Shown here piece after piece: positions 9,321-17,554 of a DNA stretch of 64,000 nucleotides; the stretch's first letter is position 1, and each line of letters begins with the position of its first letter. Origin of the DNA: Atopobium sp. (GTDB taxonomy: Bacteria; Actinomycetota; Coriobacteriia; Coriobacteriales; Atopobiaceae); the NCBI GenBank assembly GCA_022732885.1, contig JAIJTS010000002.1:1-64000 (forward strand). The letters run 5' to 3'. The notes beneath the pieces were generated by a model, which was not told where the DNA came from, did no database searches, and worked only from the letters and a program-made list of their open reading frames with translations. The position numbers and the translations under genes are program-made.

Positions 9321-10240
9321 TCAACGGCTCCAATCAACTCGTGGATGTCAGATACTCCCTGGGACTTTGCCCAGTCAGTAAGCTCGTTCAAAATACGTGG
9401 AGCACACATTGGGTCGTAAAGGTTTGCCGAGCCAACAGAAACAGCCGTAGCGCCTGCCAAGATAAACTCTGCAGCGTCCTCGCCTGTTTCTACGCCACCA
9501 ACGCCGCAGATAGGAATAGAGACCGCCTGCGCGCACTCCCAGACCATACGGACAGCAGCGTTGTGACAGAGAGGACCGCTCAAACCTCCTGTTGGCTTAG
9601 AAAGCCTGCTCTTTCTGGTGTGAACATTAATTGACATACCAGGAATGGAGTTGATGAGTGTAAGACCATCTGCGCCTGCGGCCTCAAAAGCCTTGCCAAT
9701 CTCGGCAACATTGACAGGAGCCATCTTGACCAAAATAGGTAGCTTTGTCAGAGGACGAACTGCCTTCATAATCTCTGTAGCCTGCTCAGGAGTGCCGCCC
9801 AGGGGCTTACCGCCCTTCTCGAGATTTGGACAGCTTACGTTGAGCTCAATAGCCGAAATATGAGGATTAAGCTCTTCAAGGCGCTCGACAACATCAACCA
9901 TCTCTTGGACAGAGTGTGCTGCCATTTGCATGATAACGCGCGTACCACGGCCTTCAAGGTCTTTCATGTAGTCATCGGTATGGGCGATAAAATCGTCCAC
10001 TCCAGGGTTAGCAAGGCCAACGCTATTCATCATGCCGCCGTTAAGCTCACACATACGAGGAGCAGGGTTTCCTTCCCAAGGAACGCGAGCAACGCCCTTC
10101 ATAGTAATTGCGCCTAGCAGAGAAACATCGTAAAAGCCCTCAAATTGCCAGCCATAGCCAAAGGTGCCCGCAGCCGTATTGATAGGATTTTTCATCTGAA
10201 TGCCGCCAAGATTGACGGCCATTTTTACGTGATCTACCAT
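9314..10240 (-). CDS. pyrD: Dihydroorotate dehydrogenase, class 1B catalytic subunit
   Basis: Oxidises dihydroorotate to orotate with FMN and passes electrons to the PyrK subunit and on to NAD+. The 308 residues contain the catalytic cysteine in ELNVSCPN near residue 140 and FMN phosphate-binding segments near the C-terminus (GVGGVETGEDAAEFILAGA). The adjoining pyrK makes it class 1B rather than 1A. It overlaps pyrK by 7 bp and pyrF by 7 bp, so stoichiometric coupled synthesis is expected. Confidence 0.95.
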   Translation of the reverse strand: MVDHVKMAVNLGGIQMKNPINTAAGTFGYGWQFEGFYDVSLLGAITMKGVARVPWEGNPAPRMCELNGGMMNSVGLANPGVDDFIAHTDDYMKDLEGRGTRVIMQMAAHSVQEMVDVVERLEELNPHISAIELNVSCPNLEKGGKPLGGTPEQATEIMKAVRPLTKLPILVKMAPVNVAEIGKAFEAAGADGLTLINSIPGMSINVHTRKSRLSKPTGGLSGPLCHNAAVRMVWECAQAVSIPICGVGGVETGEDAAEFILAGATAVSVGSANLYDPMCAPRILNELTDWAKSQGVSDIHELIGAVEC

Positions 10241-11028
10241 GCGATCTCCTTTGCCTCAAAGACAGGTCCAACCATGCAAGCAGACGCATAGCCGCCTTTA
10301 GCAAGTGGGACATTGCAGGTATTGCATGCGCCAAAAGCGCAGCTCATCATACGCTCCATAGAAACCTGGCAAGCAACGTTATTGGCAATTGCAAGCTTAG
10401 CCACACTTCTCATCATGGGTTCTGGACCGCAGGTATAGATGGCGTCCCAAACACCTTGGCTCAAAGGTTCATCCAAAGCTGCCGTTACAAAACCCTTGGT
10501 ACCCTTAGAGCCATCATCTGTTGTGACATACACGTTCTGTGCGCCTAAGGCGAGAAGATCTTCTTCTCCAAAGAGTTTCTCGGCAGTCTGTGCGCCAATA
10601 ACCGCATCAAACTCAACGCCTAGCTCAGTAAGCTTGCGCGCTGCTGCAATAATTGGTGTAATGCCCACACCACCTGCTACCAACACACTTCTCTTGCTAG
10701 AGGCATTGAGTCGCCAAGGACGACCGCAAGGAGCTGTCATATCGCTGGTATCCCCTGGCTTCATCTGAGAAAGCCTACGTGTGCCCTCGCCCACTGTTGC
10801 GTAAATAAGCTCCAGCGTATCGGTTGCTTTATCAGCAAGCGAGAAGGACAGTGGGATGCGAAGAATATGGCGCTTATCGCCTGGAACGTTGACGTTTACA
10901 AACTGTCCAGGCTCCAAAGACTTGCAAAGACCTAGTACTTTAAGCTGAGCTCTGTACAGATTCTGGGCAACCTGGGTATTGCTCAGAACTGTAAAGTCAA
11001 ATACCTGAACATTTCCACGTAGTGGCAT
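10234..11028 (-). CDS. pyrK: Dihydroorotate dehydrogenase electron transfer subunit
   Basis: FAD and [2Fe-2S] subunit that links PyrD to NAD+. The N-terminal part is a ferredoxin-reductase-like FAD barrel (RIPLSFSLAD region), then an NAD-binding fold (VLVAGGVGITPIIAAA). The C-terminal cluster cysteines are spaced C-x4-C-x2-C-x11-C in CAFGACNTC and the following loop. The ATG overlaps the pyrC stop by one base. At 264 residues it is complete. Confidence 0.95.
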   Translation of the reverse strand: MPLRGNVQVFDFTVLSNTQVAQNLYRAQLKVLGLCKSLEPGQFVNVNVPGDKRHILRIPLSFSLADKATDTLELIYATVGEGTRRLSQMKPGDTSDMTAPCGRPWRLNASSKRSVLVAGGVGITPIIAAARKLTELGVEFDAVIGAQTAEKLFGEEDLLALGAQNVYVTTDDGSKGTKGFVTAALDEPLSQGVWDAIYTCGPEPMMRSVAKLAIANNVACQVSMERMMSCAFGACNTCNVPLAKGGYASACMVGPVFEAKEIAW

Positions 11029-12335
11029 TACTTTTCCCCTCCAGGAACAACTACCTCATTAGCAAGAACACGCTTGCCATCAACAAACACATCAGTTGCA
11101 ACGCCATAAAGCTCAGCGCCAATAAAGGCGGAGTTCTTAGACTTGCTTTCAAAATACTCTGGCGTAATCTGAACCTTCTTTTCTGGGTCAAAAAGGGTCA
11201 GGTCGGCCTTATAACCTGCAGCAATCTTAACAGGCTCAAGACGCAGAATACGACGAGGATTCACAGCCATTGCGCGAACAAGACCAGTGTACGAAAGCTT
11301 GTTGGTACGCACCATATTGGTGATCATCAGAGGCAGCGAGGTCTCAAGACCAATGCAGCCAAAGTAAGAGATTTCCCACTCACAGTCCTTCTCGTGAGCT
11401 GCATGAGGTGCATGATCAGTAACAATACAATCAACCGTACCATCTGCAACAGCAGCCTGAAGTGCAAGTGCATCCTCAGCAGTTCTAAGCGGCGGATTCA
11501 TCTTAAGGTTGGTGTTATAGGTGTTGGTGATGTCATCCTCAGACAAGAAAAGATGGTGAGGGCAAACCTCTGCGGTAACAGGAAGACCTTCCTTCTTAGC
11601 TGCACGCACTAGCTCTGCTCCCCTGCCCGTTGAAATGTGGCAGATATGCAGAGGACAACCAGTAAGGCGACATAGATCAATGTCTCTGGAAATCTCCAGT
11701 TCCTCGCCAAGTGCTGGCCAGCCAAACATACCGAGGCGCGTACTTACGCGGCCCTCGTTGACAACACCGCCAGCGCTGATGGATTCAATCTCACAGTGAG
11801 CGGCAACAACGCGGTCAAACTGGGAGACGTACTCCATAACGGTGCGCATCATACCAGCGCTTTGAACACCGTGGCCGTCATCAGAGAATGCAGATGCCCC
11901 CTCATCAACCATGTTGCCAATCTCAGCAAGCTCTTGTCCCTTAGAACCTTTGGTAAGAGCGCCCATAGGACGAACATGAATGAGGCCAACCTCATTACCG
12001 CGATCAATCTGGAAGCGAACAGCAGGTCCGTTATCGGTAACAGGATTAGTGTTTGGCATAGTAGCAACGTCAGTGAAGCCACCGTGAACCGCAGCTCTGG
12101 AACCCGTCTCAATGGTCTCCTTGTACTCAAAGCCAGGATCTCTAAAGTGGACGTGCATATCAACAAGGCCAGGTGTCAGTACCTTACCCTTTGCATCAAT
12201 AATAATATCACCCACTTGAGGTTTAATCGTTGCTGCAACTTCATCAATGGTTTCCCCGTCAATACGAACATCCATTACCACGTCAAGATTGAGCTGTGGG
12301 TCAACAACGCGTGCACCCTTAAGCAGAAATGCCAT
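11028..12335 (-). CDS. pyrC: Dihydroorotase
   Basis: Zinc amidohydrolase that cyclises carbamoyl aspartate to dihydroorotate. Seen: metal-binding DMHVHFRDPG near residue 58-67, a later metal-binding histidine in HICHIST, and DHAPH near residue 305. This is the class I type found in Gram-positive bacteria. I start at ATG 12335, well placed behind GGGAGGAGAC; a TTG one codon upstream is possible. It overlaps the pyrB end by 17 bp. About 435 residues. Confidence 0.95.
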   Translation of the reverse strand: MAFLLKGARVVDPQLNLDVVMDVRIDGETIDEVAATIKPQVGDIIIDAKGKVLTPGLVDMHVHFRDPGFEYKETIETGSRAAVHGGFTDVATMPNTNPVTDNGPAVRFQIDRGNEVGLIHVRPMGALTKGSKGQELAEIGNMVDEGASAFSDDGHGVQSAGMMRTVMEYVSQFDRVVAAHCEIESISAGGVVNEGRVSTRLGMFGWPALGEELEISRDIDLCRLTGCPLHICHISTGRGAELVRAAKKEGLPVTAEVCPHHLFLSEDDITNTYNTNLKMNPPLRTAEDALALQAAVADGTVDCIVTDHAPHAAHEKDCEWEISYFGCIGLETSLPLMITNMVRTNKLSYTGLVRAMAVNPRRILRLEPVKIAAGYKADLTLFDPEKKVQITPEYFESKSKNSAFIGAELYGVATDVFVDGKRVLANEVVVPGGEK

Positions 12336-13254
12336 CAAAGTCTCCTCCCAGAAGCAAATACATTTCGGCCATGCGCGTTAAAACGCCTGCATTGACCTGG
12401 TCGAGAATACGAGAGCGCGCACAATCGGCCACCTCGCTGTTAATTTCCATACCGCGATTCATGGGACCCGGGTGGCAAATAATTGCCTCGGGCTTCATCA
12501 GCTTGCTGCGGCGCTCATCAAGACCCCAAAGCCTGTTATACTCACGGCGAGAAGGAATAGGAGCTCCCTCCATACGCTCCAGCTGCACGCGAAGCATGTA
12601 CACGACGTCAACATCGCCAATGACTTCATCAAAGTGCGAGGTCTGATAGCTACCAAACCAGCTTGGATCGTCTACATGGAATGTTGGAGGGCCAACCAGA
12701 ACAACCTCTGCGCCCATAGTCTTAAGCGCTGGCACCAAAGAGCCAACAACGCGGCTGTGAGAAAGGTCACCGACAATAGCAACTTTGAGGCCGTCAAGGT
12801 GTCCAAAGTTCTTGCGAATGGTATAGAGGTCAAGCATGGCCTGCGTTGGATGCTGGTGCTTACCGTCACCAGCATTGATGACAACGGCATCAGTGTGCTC
12901 GGTAATCTTTTGTGGTGTGCCTGCAAGTCTTGCGCGGCAGATGAACATGTCAACGTTCATGGCATCAATGGTCTGGATGGTATCGGCCAATGACTCACCC
13001 TTAACAACAGATGAAGTAGAACCTCCCATGTTCAAAGCATCAGCAGAGAGGCGTTTCTCGGCAAGCTCAAATGAGGAGCGAGTCCTGGTAGAAGGCTCCA
13101 AAAACAGATTGACAATAGTGCGACCTCGAAGTGCTGGAACCTTTTTAATGTCTCTATTGTTTACAGCCTCAAATGACTGAGCTGTATCAAGAATCTGCTG
13201 AATGTCATTACGTGTCAGACTGTTCGTATCAATCAAATGTTTAACTGAAAGCAT
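12319..13254 (-). CDS. pyrB: Aspartate carbamoyltransferase catalytic subunit
   Basis: Makes carbamoyl aspartate from carbamoyl phosphate and aspartate. The 311 residues carry the carbamoyl-phosphate loop STRTRSSFELAEKRL near residue 55, HPTQAMLDLYTI near 136, and the aspartate-binding part near YMLRVQLER. No regulatory pyrI gene follows, as expected where PyrR controls the operon. The start shares one base with the pyrR stop. Confidence 0.97.
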   Translation of the reverse strand: MLSVKHLIDTNSLTRNDIQQILDTAQSFEAVNNRDIKKVPALRGRTIVNLFLEPSTRTRSSFELAEKRLSADALNMGGSTSSVVKGESLADTIQTIDAMNVDMFICRARLAGTPQKITEHTDAVVINAGDGKHQHPTQAMLDLYTIRKNFGHLDGLKVAIVGDLSHSRVVGSLVPALKTMGAEVVLVGPPTFHVDDPSWFGSYQTSHFDEVIGDVDVVYMLRVQLERMEGAPIPSRREYNRLWGLDERRSKLMKPEAIICHPGPMNRGMEINSEVADCARSRILDQVNAGVLTRMAEMYLLLGGDFDGISA

Positions 13255-13829
13255 TAGTTTCCTCCCTCAATAAAAGGATTAGAGTAGTCAGCTTCATACA
13301 ACAAAACACAGTCCTGACCATCAATTTCTTTAATATTTAAACTGACTACCTGGCTCTTTGATGAAGGAATGTTCTTTCCTACATAGTCAGGTCTAATGGG
13401 AAGCTCGCGACGTCCACGGTCAACTACAACAGCCAGCTGAACACGTTCGGGACGACCGTAGTCAATAAGGGCATCAAGTGCTGCTCTGATGGTTCTTCCA
13501 GTCTGAAGAACGTCATCTACCAACACAACACTGGTACCCGAAATATCAAAATCAATATTAGTTGCGTGGAGCACTGGTGCAATATTTCTTCTAAAATCAT
13601 CGCGATAAAAGCTGATATCAAGTGAGCCAACTTTTGGCTTAAATCCAGTAAAACTCAAAATCTTTTCCGCAAGACGAGAAGCCAAAACTTCTCCACGTCG
13701 AATAATGCCTACCAGAACAACGTTTTCAATTGAATTGTTATTCTCAATAATTTCGTGAGCAATTCGTGTAAGCATGCGATCCAAGGACTTCTCATCCACA
13801 ATAAGAGAGCGTGAACCTTCTTGAGCCAT
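13254..13829 (-). CDS. pyrR: PyrR, uracil-sensing pyr attenuator protein
   Basis: RNA-binding regulator that also has uracil phosphoribosyltransferase activity. The 191 residues have the PRPP-binding loop VVLVDDVLQTGRTIRAA near 100-116 and the type I phosphoribosyltransferase fold. In the known system, UMP-bound PyrR binds a leader RNA hairpin and favours termination. It is the first gene of the operon and lies directly behind a leader with the matching architecture. The start ATG 13829 has TTGGAGG upstream. Confidence 0.96.
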   Translation of the reverse strand: MAQEGSRSLIVDEKSLDRMLTRIAHEIIENNNSIENVVLVGIIRRGEVLASRLAEKILSFTGFKPKVGSLDISFYRDDFRRNIAPVLHATNIDFDISGTSVVLVDDVLQTGRTIRAALDALIDYGRPERVQLAVVVDRGRRELPIRPDYVGKNIPSSKSQVVSLNIKEIDGQDCVLLYEADYSNPFIEGGN

Positions 13830-13841
13830 AGCGCCTCCAAT

Positions 13842-13922
13842 AAAAAAGATACCTCACCTGACTAGGTACAAGGTATCCAAAAGGCAAAACTATGACTATG
13901 AGCCTTACGGGTATCTCGTACC
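13842..13922 (-). promoter_or_regulatory. PyrR-dependent attenuator in the pyr leader
   Basis: Three mutually exclusive RNA elements can be drawn. Terminator: GATACCT (minus strand of 13871-13877) pairs with AGGTATC (13848-13854), with an inner ACCT/AGGT stem, followed by six T. Antiterminator: GGTACGAGATACCC (13909-13922) pairs with GGATACCTTGTACC (13865-13878), 12 of 14 positions including one G-U. PyrR site: ATACCCGTAAGGCT (13901-13914) matches 11 of 14 positions of the known PyrR-binding consensus and overlaps the antiterminator's 5' arm, as it should for an anti-antiterminator. The folding was done by hand. Confidence 0.8.
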
Positions 13923-13982
13923 ACATTTAAAGACACACATATTGTAACCGTACAAAACCTAAATTTTAGTTAAGAATTTAAA

Positions 13983-15086
13983 TTATCTCTTGAGATGCTC
14001 GTAAGCTTCACAAACTTCATCTACAGGACCAAGCATACGTTGCTTACCCTTCTCAATCCAAATGGCGCGGTCACAAATGCGCTGAACCAAATCAATGGAG
14101 TGAGAAACCAGAAGGACCGTAACATTATTGGAAGCAACCAGCTCTTTGATGCGGTTCTCACACTTTTGCTGGAAGAGGAAGTCTCCTACCGAAAGTGTCT
14201 CATCAACAATGAGCAGATCAGGCTCTGTAACAGTAGCAATTGCAAAGGCAATACGTGCGACCATACCAGACGAGTAGTTCTTGAGTGGCATGTCCATAAA
14301 ACCCTCAAGCTCAGCAAACTCAACAATCTGATCAAAATGCGAGTCAATAAACTCTTTCTTGTAACCAAGAAGAGCGCCATTGAGGTAGATATTCTCTTTA
14401 GCGGTCAGCTCCATGTCAAAGCCAGCACCAAGCTCAATAAGAGGCGCAATAGTGCCCCTGACCTCGCAAGTTCCCTTAGAAGGCTCAAGTACGCCAGCAA
14501 TGATTTTAAGCATAGTAGACTTTCCGGAACCGTTGGTACCCACCAAACCAAAAGCTTCTCCGCGCTTAACCTCAAATGAAATATCGTCAAGAGCTTTAAA
14601 TTCCTTGAAGGCAACCTCGCCACGAGCAAAGGCAATAAAATACTCTTTCAAAGAGTTGAACTGCTCAGAAGCAATATTGAAAATCTCTGAAACACCATTT
14701 ACTGCAACAACCGTCTCAGCGTCTTCTGAAGGAAGCGCAGGACGCATAAAATCGCCATCACCTGCAACTATCACCCAAGCGGTAACTGTCTGAGGAGTGT
14801 TATTTGTGTCAAAAGCATCAATATAGAGGTGGTAGCGACCTGGCTCTGTGAAGGTGTATGTCCACGACGTATTAGGAATTGAGTCGCCAAACTGATGCTC
14901 TGTAGTATCCCAAAAACCCTCATCCCAACGGTCATTCAAACTCCACACATAGTGAAATTTAAAGCCCTCAGGGTCTGCACCAATAATTTTAGGGGTAGCA
15001 GTTACGGTCTCTCCTGCACGAATCTCATGCGTATCCAGAGAAACCTGAACTGACCAGCCTAATTCTTTATTTGGTGACTCAGACAT
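13983..15086 (-). CDS. Wzt/TagH-like polysaccharide-export ABC ATPase with extra N-terminal domain
   Basis: ATPase of the family that energises export of O-antigens, teichoic acids or other cell-surface glycans. The ABC domain occupies about residues 125-367, with Walker A GTNGSGKST near 184, signature NYSSGMVARI near 270 and Walker B DLLIVDETLSVGD near 289. Residues 1-110 are not part of a usual ATPase: they are beta-rich and aromatic, with a segment SWTYTFTEPGRYHLYIDAFD resembling PKD or triple-tyrosine sandwich domains. Wzt proteins can carry a glycan-recognising domain, but normally at the C-terminus. No permease (Wzm/TagG) lies alongside; neighbours are pyrR and a LacI regulator. The start ATG 15086 has GAGGAG upstream. 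Confidence 0.8.
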   Translation of the reverse strand: MSESPNKELGWSVQVSLDTHEIRAGETVTATPKIIGADPEGFKFHYVWSLNDRWDEGFWDTTEHQFGDSIPNTSWTYTFTEPGRYHLYIDAFDTNNTPQTVTAWVIVAGDGDFMRPALPSEDAETVVAVNGVSEIFNIASEQFNSLKEYFIAFARGEVAFKEFKALDDISFEVKRGEAFGLVGTNGSGKSTMLKIIAGVLEPSKGTCEVRGTIAPLIELGAGFDMELTAKENIYLNGALLGYKKEFIDSHFDQIVEFAELEGFMDMPLKNYSSGMVARIAFAIATVTEPDLLIVDETLSVGDFLFQQKCENRIKELVASNNVTVLLVSHSIDLVQRICDRAIWIEKGKQRMLGPVDEVCEAYEHLKR

Positions 15087-15162
15087 ACAACTCCTCTAAT
15101 CAACTATTGCCTGAACAGTATAGCTGATTATGGCGAGAAACCCGACTTTTAAAGAGACTTCC

Positions 15163-16191
15163 CTACTTCTGTGGTGCTGCTGTGGTGGAACGAATAATGA
15201 GCTCTGGAGCAATCCTAATTGCTTCAGGCTTATATCCTGGCTTAGATGCACGAATAGCATGTTCAAGTGCCACACGCCCACGCTCTAGCAGATTAAAGCG
15301 AACGGTAGTTAGCGAGAAGTTAGGTAGATAGTTTTCAAGAGAGTCGTCTACTCCAACAATACTTACATCTTTTGGAATGCTCAATCCCACTTCTTCAAAC
15401 GCTGCAATAATACCTAGAGCCATCTGGTCGTTTGCAGCATACACAGCTGTAAAATCGCAATTTTCTCTCAGTTTTTTACCAATCTCATAACCGCTATTAG
15501 CAGTCCAGTCACCAGCTAGTGGCTCAACAATTTCCAGCCCATACTCAGCCATGGCGTCTCGCCAGCCCTTCTCGCGAAATTGAGAGTCAATGGAGTATGA
15601 GGGGCCTGCTACAAAACGTATTTTGCGATGTCCAAGCTCAAAGAGGTGGTTAATAACAAGCTTCGAGCATCCATACTGGTCTGAATCGACAGTAGTGCAA
15701 TTAGGGTGCTCATGCATAGTAAGAAGTACTGTTCCAAGACCAGGCTGTGGCACAAATGATTCAAAATCCGATGCCATAAGACTCATGCTGATTATCATGC
15801 CGTCAACAGGAAGATTAGACATGCGGTGAGAAATATCCTGAAGACATAAACCATCTCCAGAACCTTTCTCTATCATCGTAATTGCATATTCGTGATCGCG
15901 AGCAGCAGAAACAATGCCATCAAGGGTAGCCAAATTACCAAACTCACGGATGTCATACAAACAGAGTCCTACAGACTGGTACGAGCCAGATCTAAGCGAT
16001 CTACCCGCAAAACTAGGCCTAAAACCCATAGATTCCATTGCCGCCTGCACTTTTTCACGCGTTGCCTTGCTGACGTTTTGAGCGCCATTAGCAACACGAG
16101 AAACGGTCTGCTGAGAAACACCAGCGACTTTGGCAACATCAGCCATTGAAACAGAGCGTTTGTTTAAGGTAGAACTATGTGAGCGAGTCAC
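15163..16191 (-). CDS. LacI-family regulator of the galactose genes
   Basis: Transcription regulator with an N-terminal helix-turn-helix and hinge (about 16-62: VAKVAGVSQQTVSRVANGA) and a periplasmic-binding-protein-like effector domain. It starts at GTG 16191 behind GGAGG. It is divergent from galM-galK-galT, and the same 14-bp operator occurs 21 bp upstream of its own start, in front of galM and in front of mglB. This makes it the probable repressor (GalR-like role) of uptake and catabolism with autoregulation; galactose as effector is inferred from context. The 342-residue length is normal. Confidence 0.88.
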   Translation of the reverse strand: MTRSHSSTLNKRSVSMADVAKVAGVSQQTVSRVANGAQNVSKATREKVQAAMESMGFRPSFAGRSLRSGSYQSVGLCLYDIREFGNLATLDGIVSAARDHEYAITMIEKGSGDGLCLQDISHRMSNLPVDGMIISMSLMASDFESFVPQPGLGTVLLTMHEHPNCTTVDSDQYGCSKLVINHLFELGHRKIRFVAGPSYSIDSQFREKGWRDAMAEYGLEIVEPLAGDWTANSGYEIGKKLRENCDFTAVYAANDQMALGIIAAFEEVGLSIPKDVSIVGVDDSLENYLPNFSLTTVRFNLLERGRVALEHAIRASKPGYKPEAIRIAPELIIRSTTAAPQK

Positions 16192-16212
16192 GAATTCCTC
16201 CGATTATCTGCT

Positions 16213-16226
16213 TGTTTACGTACTCA
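16213..16226. promoter_or_regulatory. LacI-type operator, regulator's own promoter
   Basis: TGTTTACGTACTCA with a central CG, one mismatch from the sites before galM and mglB. It lies 22-35 bp before the GTG start of the LacI gene, consistent with autorepression. Confidence 0.7.
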
Positions 16227-16399
16227 TACTAACAGCCAGATTGATATAACGCGATAAAATTGCACATATATCGGCAAATTAAACGTTCACGGTAAAAAAA
16301 GAACCGTTCGCGAGAAGAACTTTTGACCTCTACCCTAACCGTTTGCCCCCACAAAGATACCACTGACTGAAAACTTAATAATTTGCTGTTAGTTTGTTA

Positions 16400-16413
16400 T
16401 GAGTACGTTAACA
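16400..16413. promoter_or_regulatory. LacI-type operator before galM
   Basis: TGAGTACGTTAACA, the reverse complement of TGTTAACGTACTCA, ends 43 bp upstream of the galM ATG. It is identical over 14 bp to the site before mglB. Confidence 0.75.
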
Positions 16414-16456
16414 TAGTACGTGTAATGCACCGTGAGTGGTATCTCGGAGGTATCCG

Positions 16457-17515
16457 ATGATTGATGTTCGACCTTTTGACAGCTTTGTTAATTCTCCCGC
16501 TGCGCTTACCTACACTATTCGCGGCACACATTCATCAATTAAATTAAGCAATTTTGGTGCCACTATCCTTGGTATTTCGGTACCGGATGTCTATGGAAGA
16601 CAAGCAGATGTAGTTCTTGGATATAGCCTGTTTGACCTCTATCTAGACAACCCCGCCTGCTTTGGTGCTTCCATTGGACCCTCTGCCAATCGTACAGATA
16701 AAGCAGAAATTCCTTTAAACGGAGTTGTTTATCATCTTTCTAAGAACAACGGTCCAGACAATCAAAATAACCTACACACTGATTTGGTTACTGGCATTCA
16801 TAAGCGTATCTGGCAAACAGAAATTGATGAATTACACAACACGGTAAAATTCAGCATAGACCTGGTAGATGGAGAATATGGACTTCCAGGCAACCGTCAT
16901 ATCACCGCAACATATGAGCTTATTGAAGATGCTGCGCATTCGACGGTAAATCTTACGTATACCTGCACAACTGATGTTGCAACTTTTGTAAACATGACTA
17001 ACCATGTGTACTTCAATCTTAACGGTCATGATTCTGGAAATGTCTGTGGCCACCAACTCACCATTAATGCAGACTCATATCTTCCTTTACGCGAAGACTC
17101 AGTTTCTGCGGGAACCATAGATTCTGTTGAGGGAACTCCTTTTGATTTCCGCACGCCCAAGACTATTGGAAGAGACCTTAGACAAGAAAATAAACAACTC
17201 ACCATTGCGCGCGGCTACGATCACTGCTTTGTGATCAATAACTATGAGGATGGTCAGCTACGTCCCGCTCTTCTCGCAACTTCAGAAAACGGACGCTCGC
17301 TTGAGATTCAAATTACCGCTCCAGGTGCGCATCTCTATACTGGCAACTGGCTTGACGAAGCTCGTGCAAAAGACGGTGCCACCTACAAACCTCAATCTGG
17401 TTTTGCATTTGAGAGCGAGTTTTATCCAGATTGTGCTCATCATGAAAAGTGGCCTCAGCCTACTTGCACACCTGAGCAACCATATAGCTCACAGATTGTT
17501 TATCGATTCTTTTAA
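16457..17515 (+). CDS. galM: Aldose 1-epimerase (mutarotase)
   Basis: Interconverts beta- and alpha-D-galactose, giving GalK its substrate. The 352-residue beta-sandwich protein has the family segments GASIGPSANRT, NMTNHVYFNLNGH (with the catalytic histidine) near residue 190, the aspartate-bearing ARGYDHCF, and the C-terminal FAFESEFYPD with the catalytic glutamate. The frame is open upstream, but GGAGG at 16446-16450 sets the start at ATG 16457. First gene of galM-galK-galT. Confidence 0.94.
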   Translation: MIDVRPFDSFVNSPAALTYTIRGTHSSIKLSNFGATILGISVPDVYGRQADVVLGYSLFDLYLDNPACFGASIGPSANRTDKAEIPLNGVVYHLSKNNGPDNQNNLHTDLVTGIHKRIWQTEIDELHNTVKFSIDLVDGEYGLPGNRHITATYELIEDAAHSTVNLTYTCTTDVATFVNMTNHVYFNLNGHDSGNVCGHQLTINADSYLPLREDSVSAGTIDSVEGTPFDFRTPKTIGRDLRQENKQLTIARGYDHCFVINNYEDGQLRPALLATSENGRSLEIQITAPGAHLYTGNWLDEARAKDGATYKPQSGFAFESEFYPDCAHHEKWPQPTCTPEQPYSSQIVYRFF

Positions 17516-17554
17516 AAACCTGTAGCGTCACAGTACTAAAGGGAAAGGAACACC

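Noticed and set aside
11022..11612. Plus-strand open frame of 196 codons opposite pyrC
   Set aside because: Shadow of pyrC; composition is unlike a protein and no ribosome site was seen.
16281..16320. Repeated CGTTC elements and ACGGT/ACCGT dyad upstream of galM
   Set aside because: Arms are only 5 bp and the repeats imperfect; not enough to call an operator or terminator apart from the clear site at 16400.
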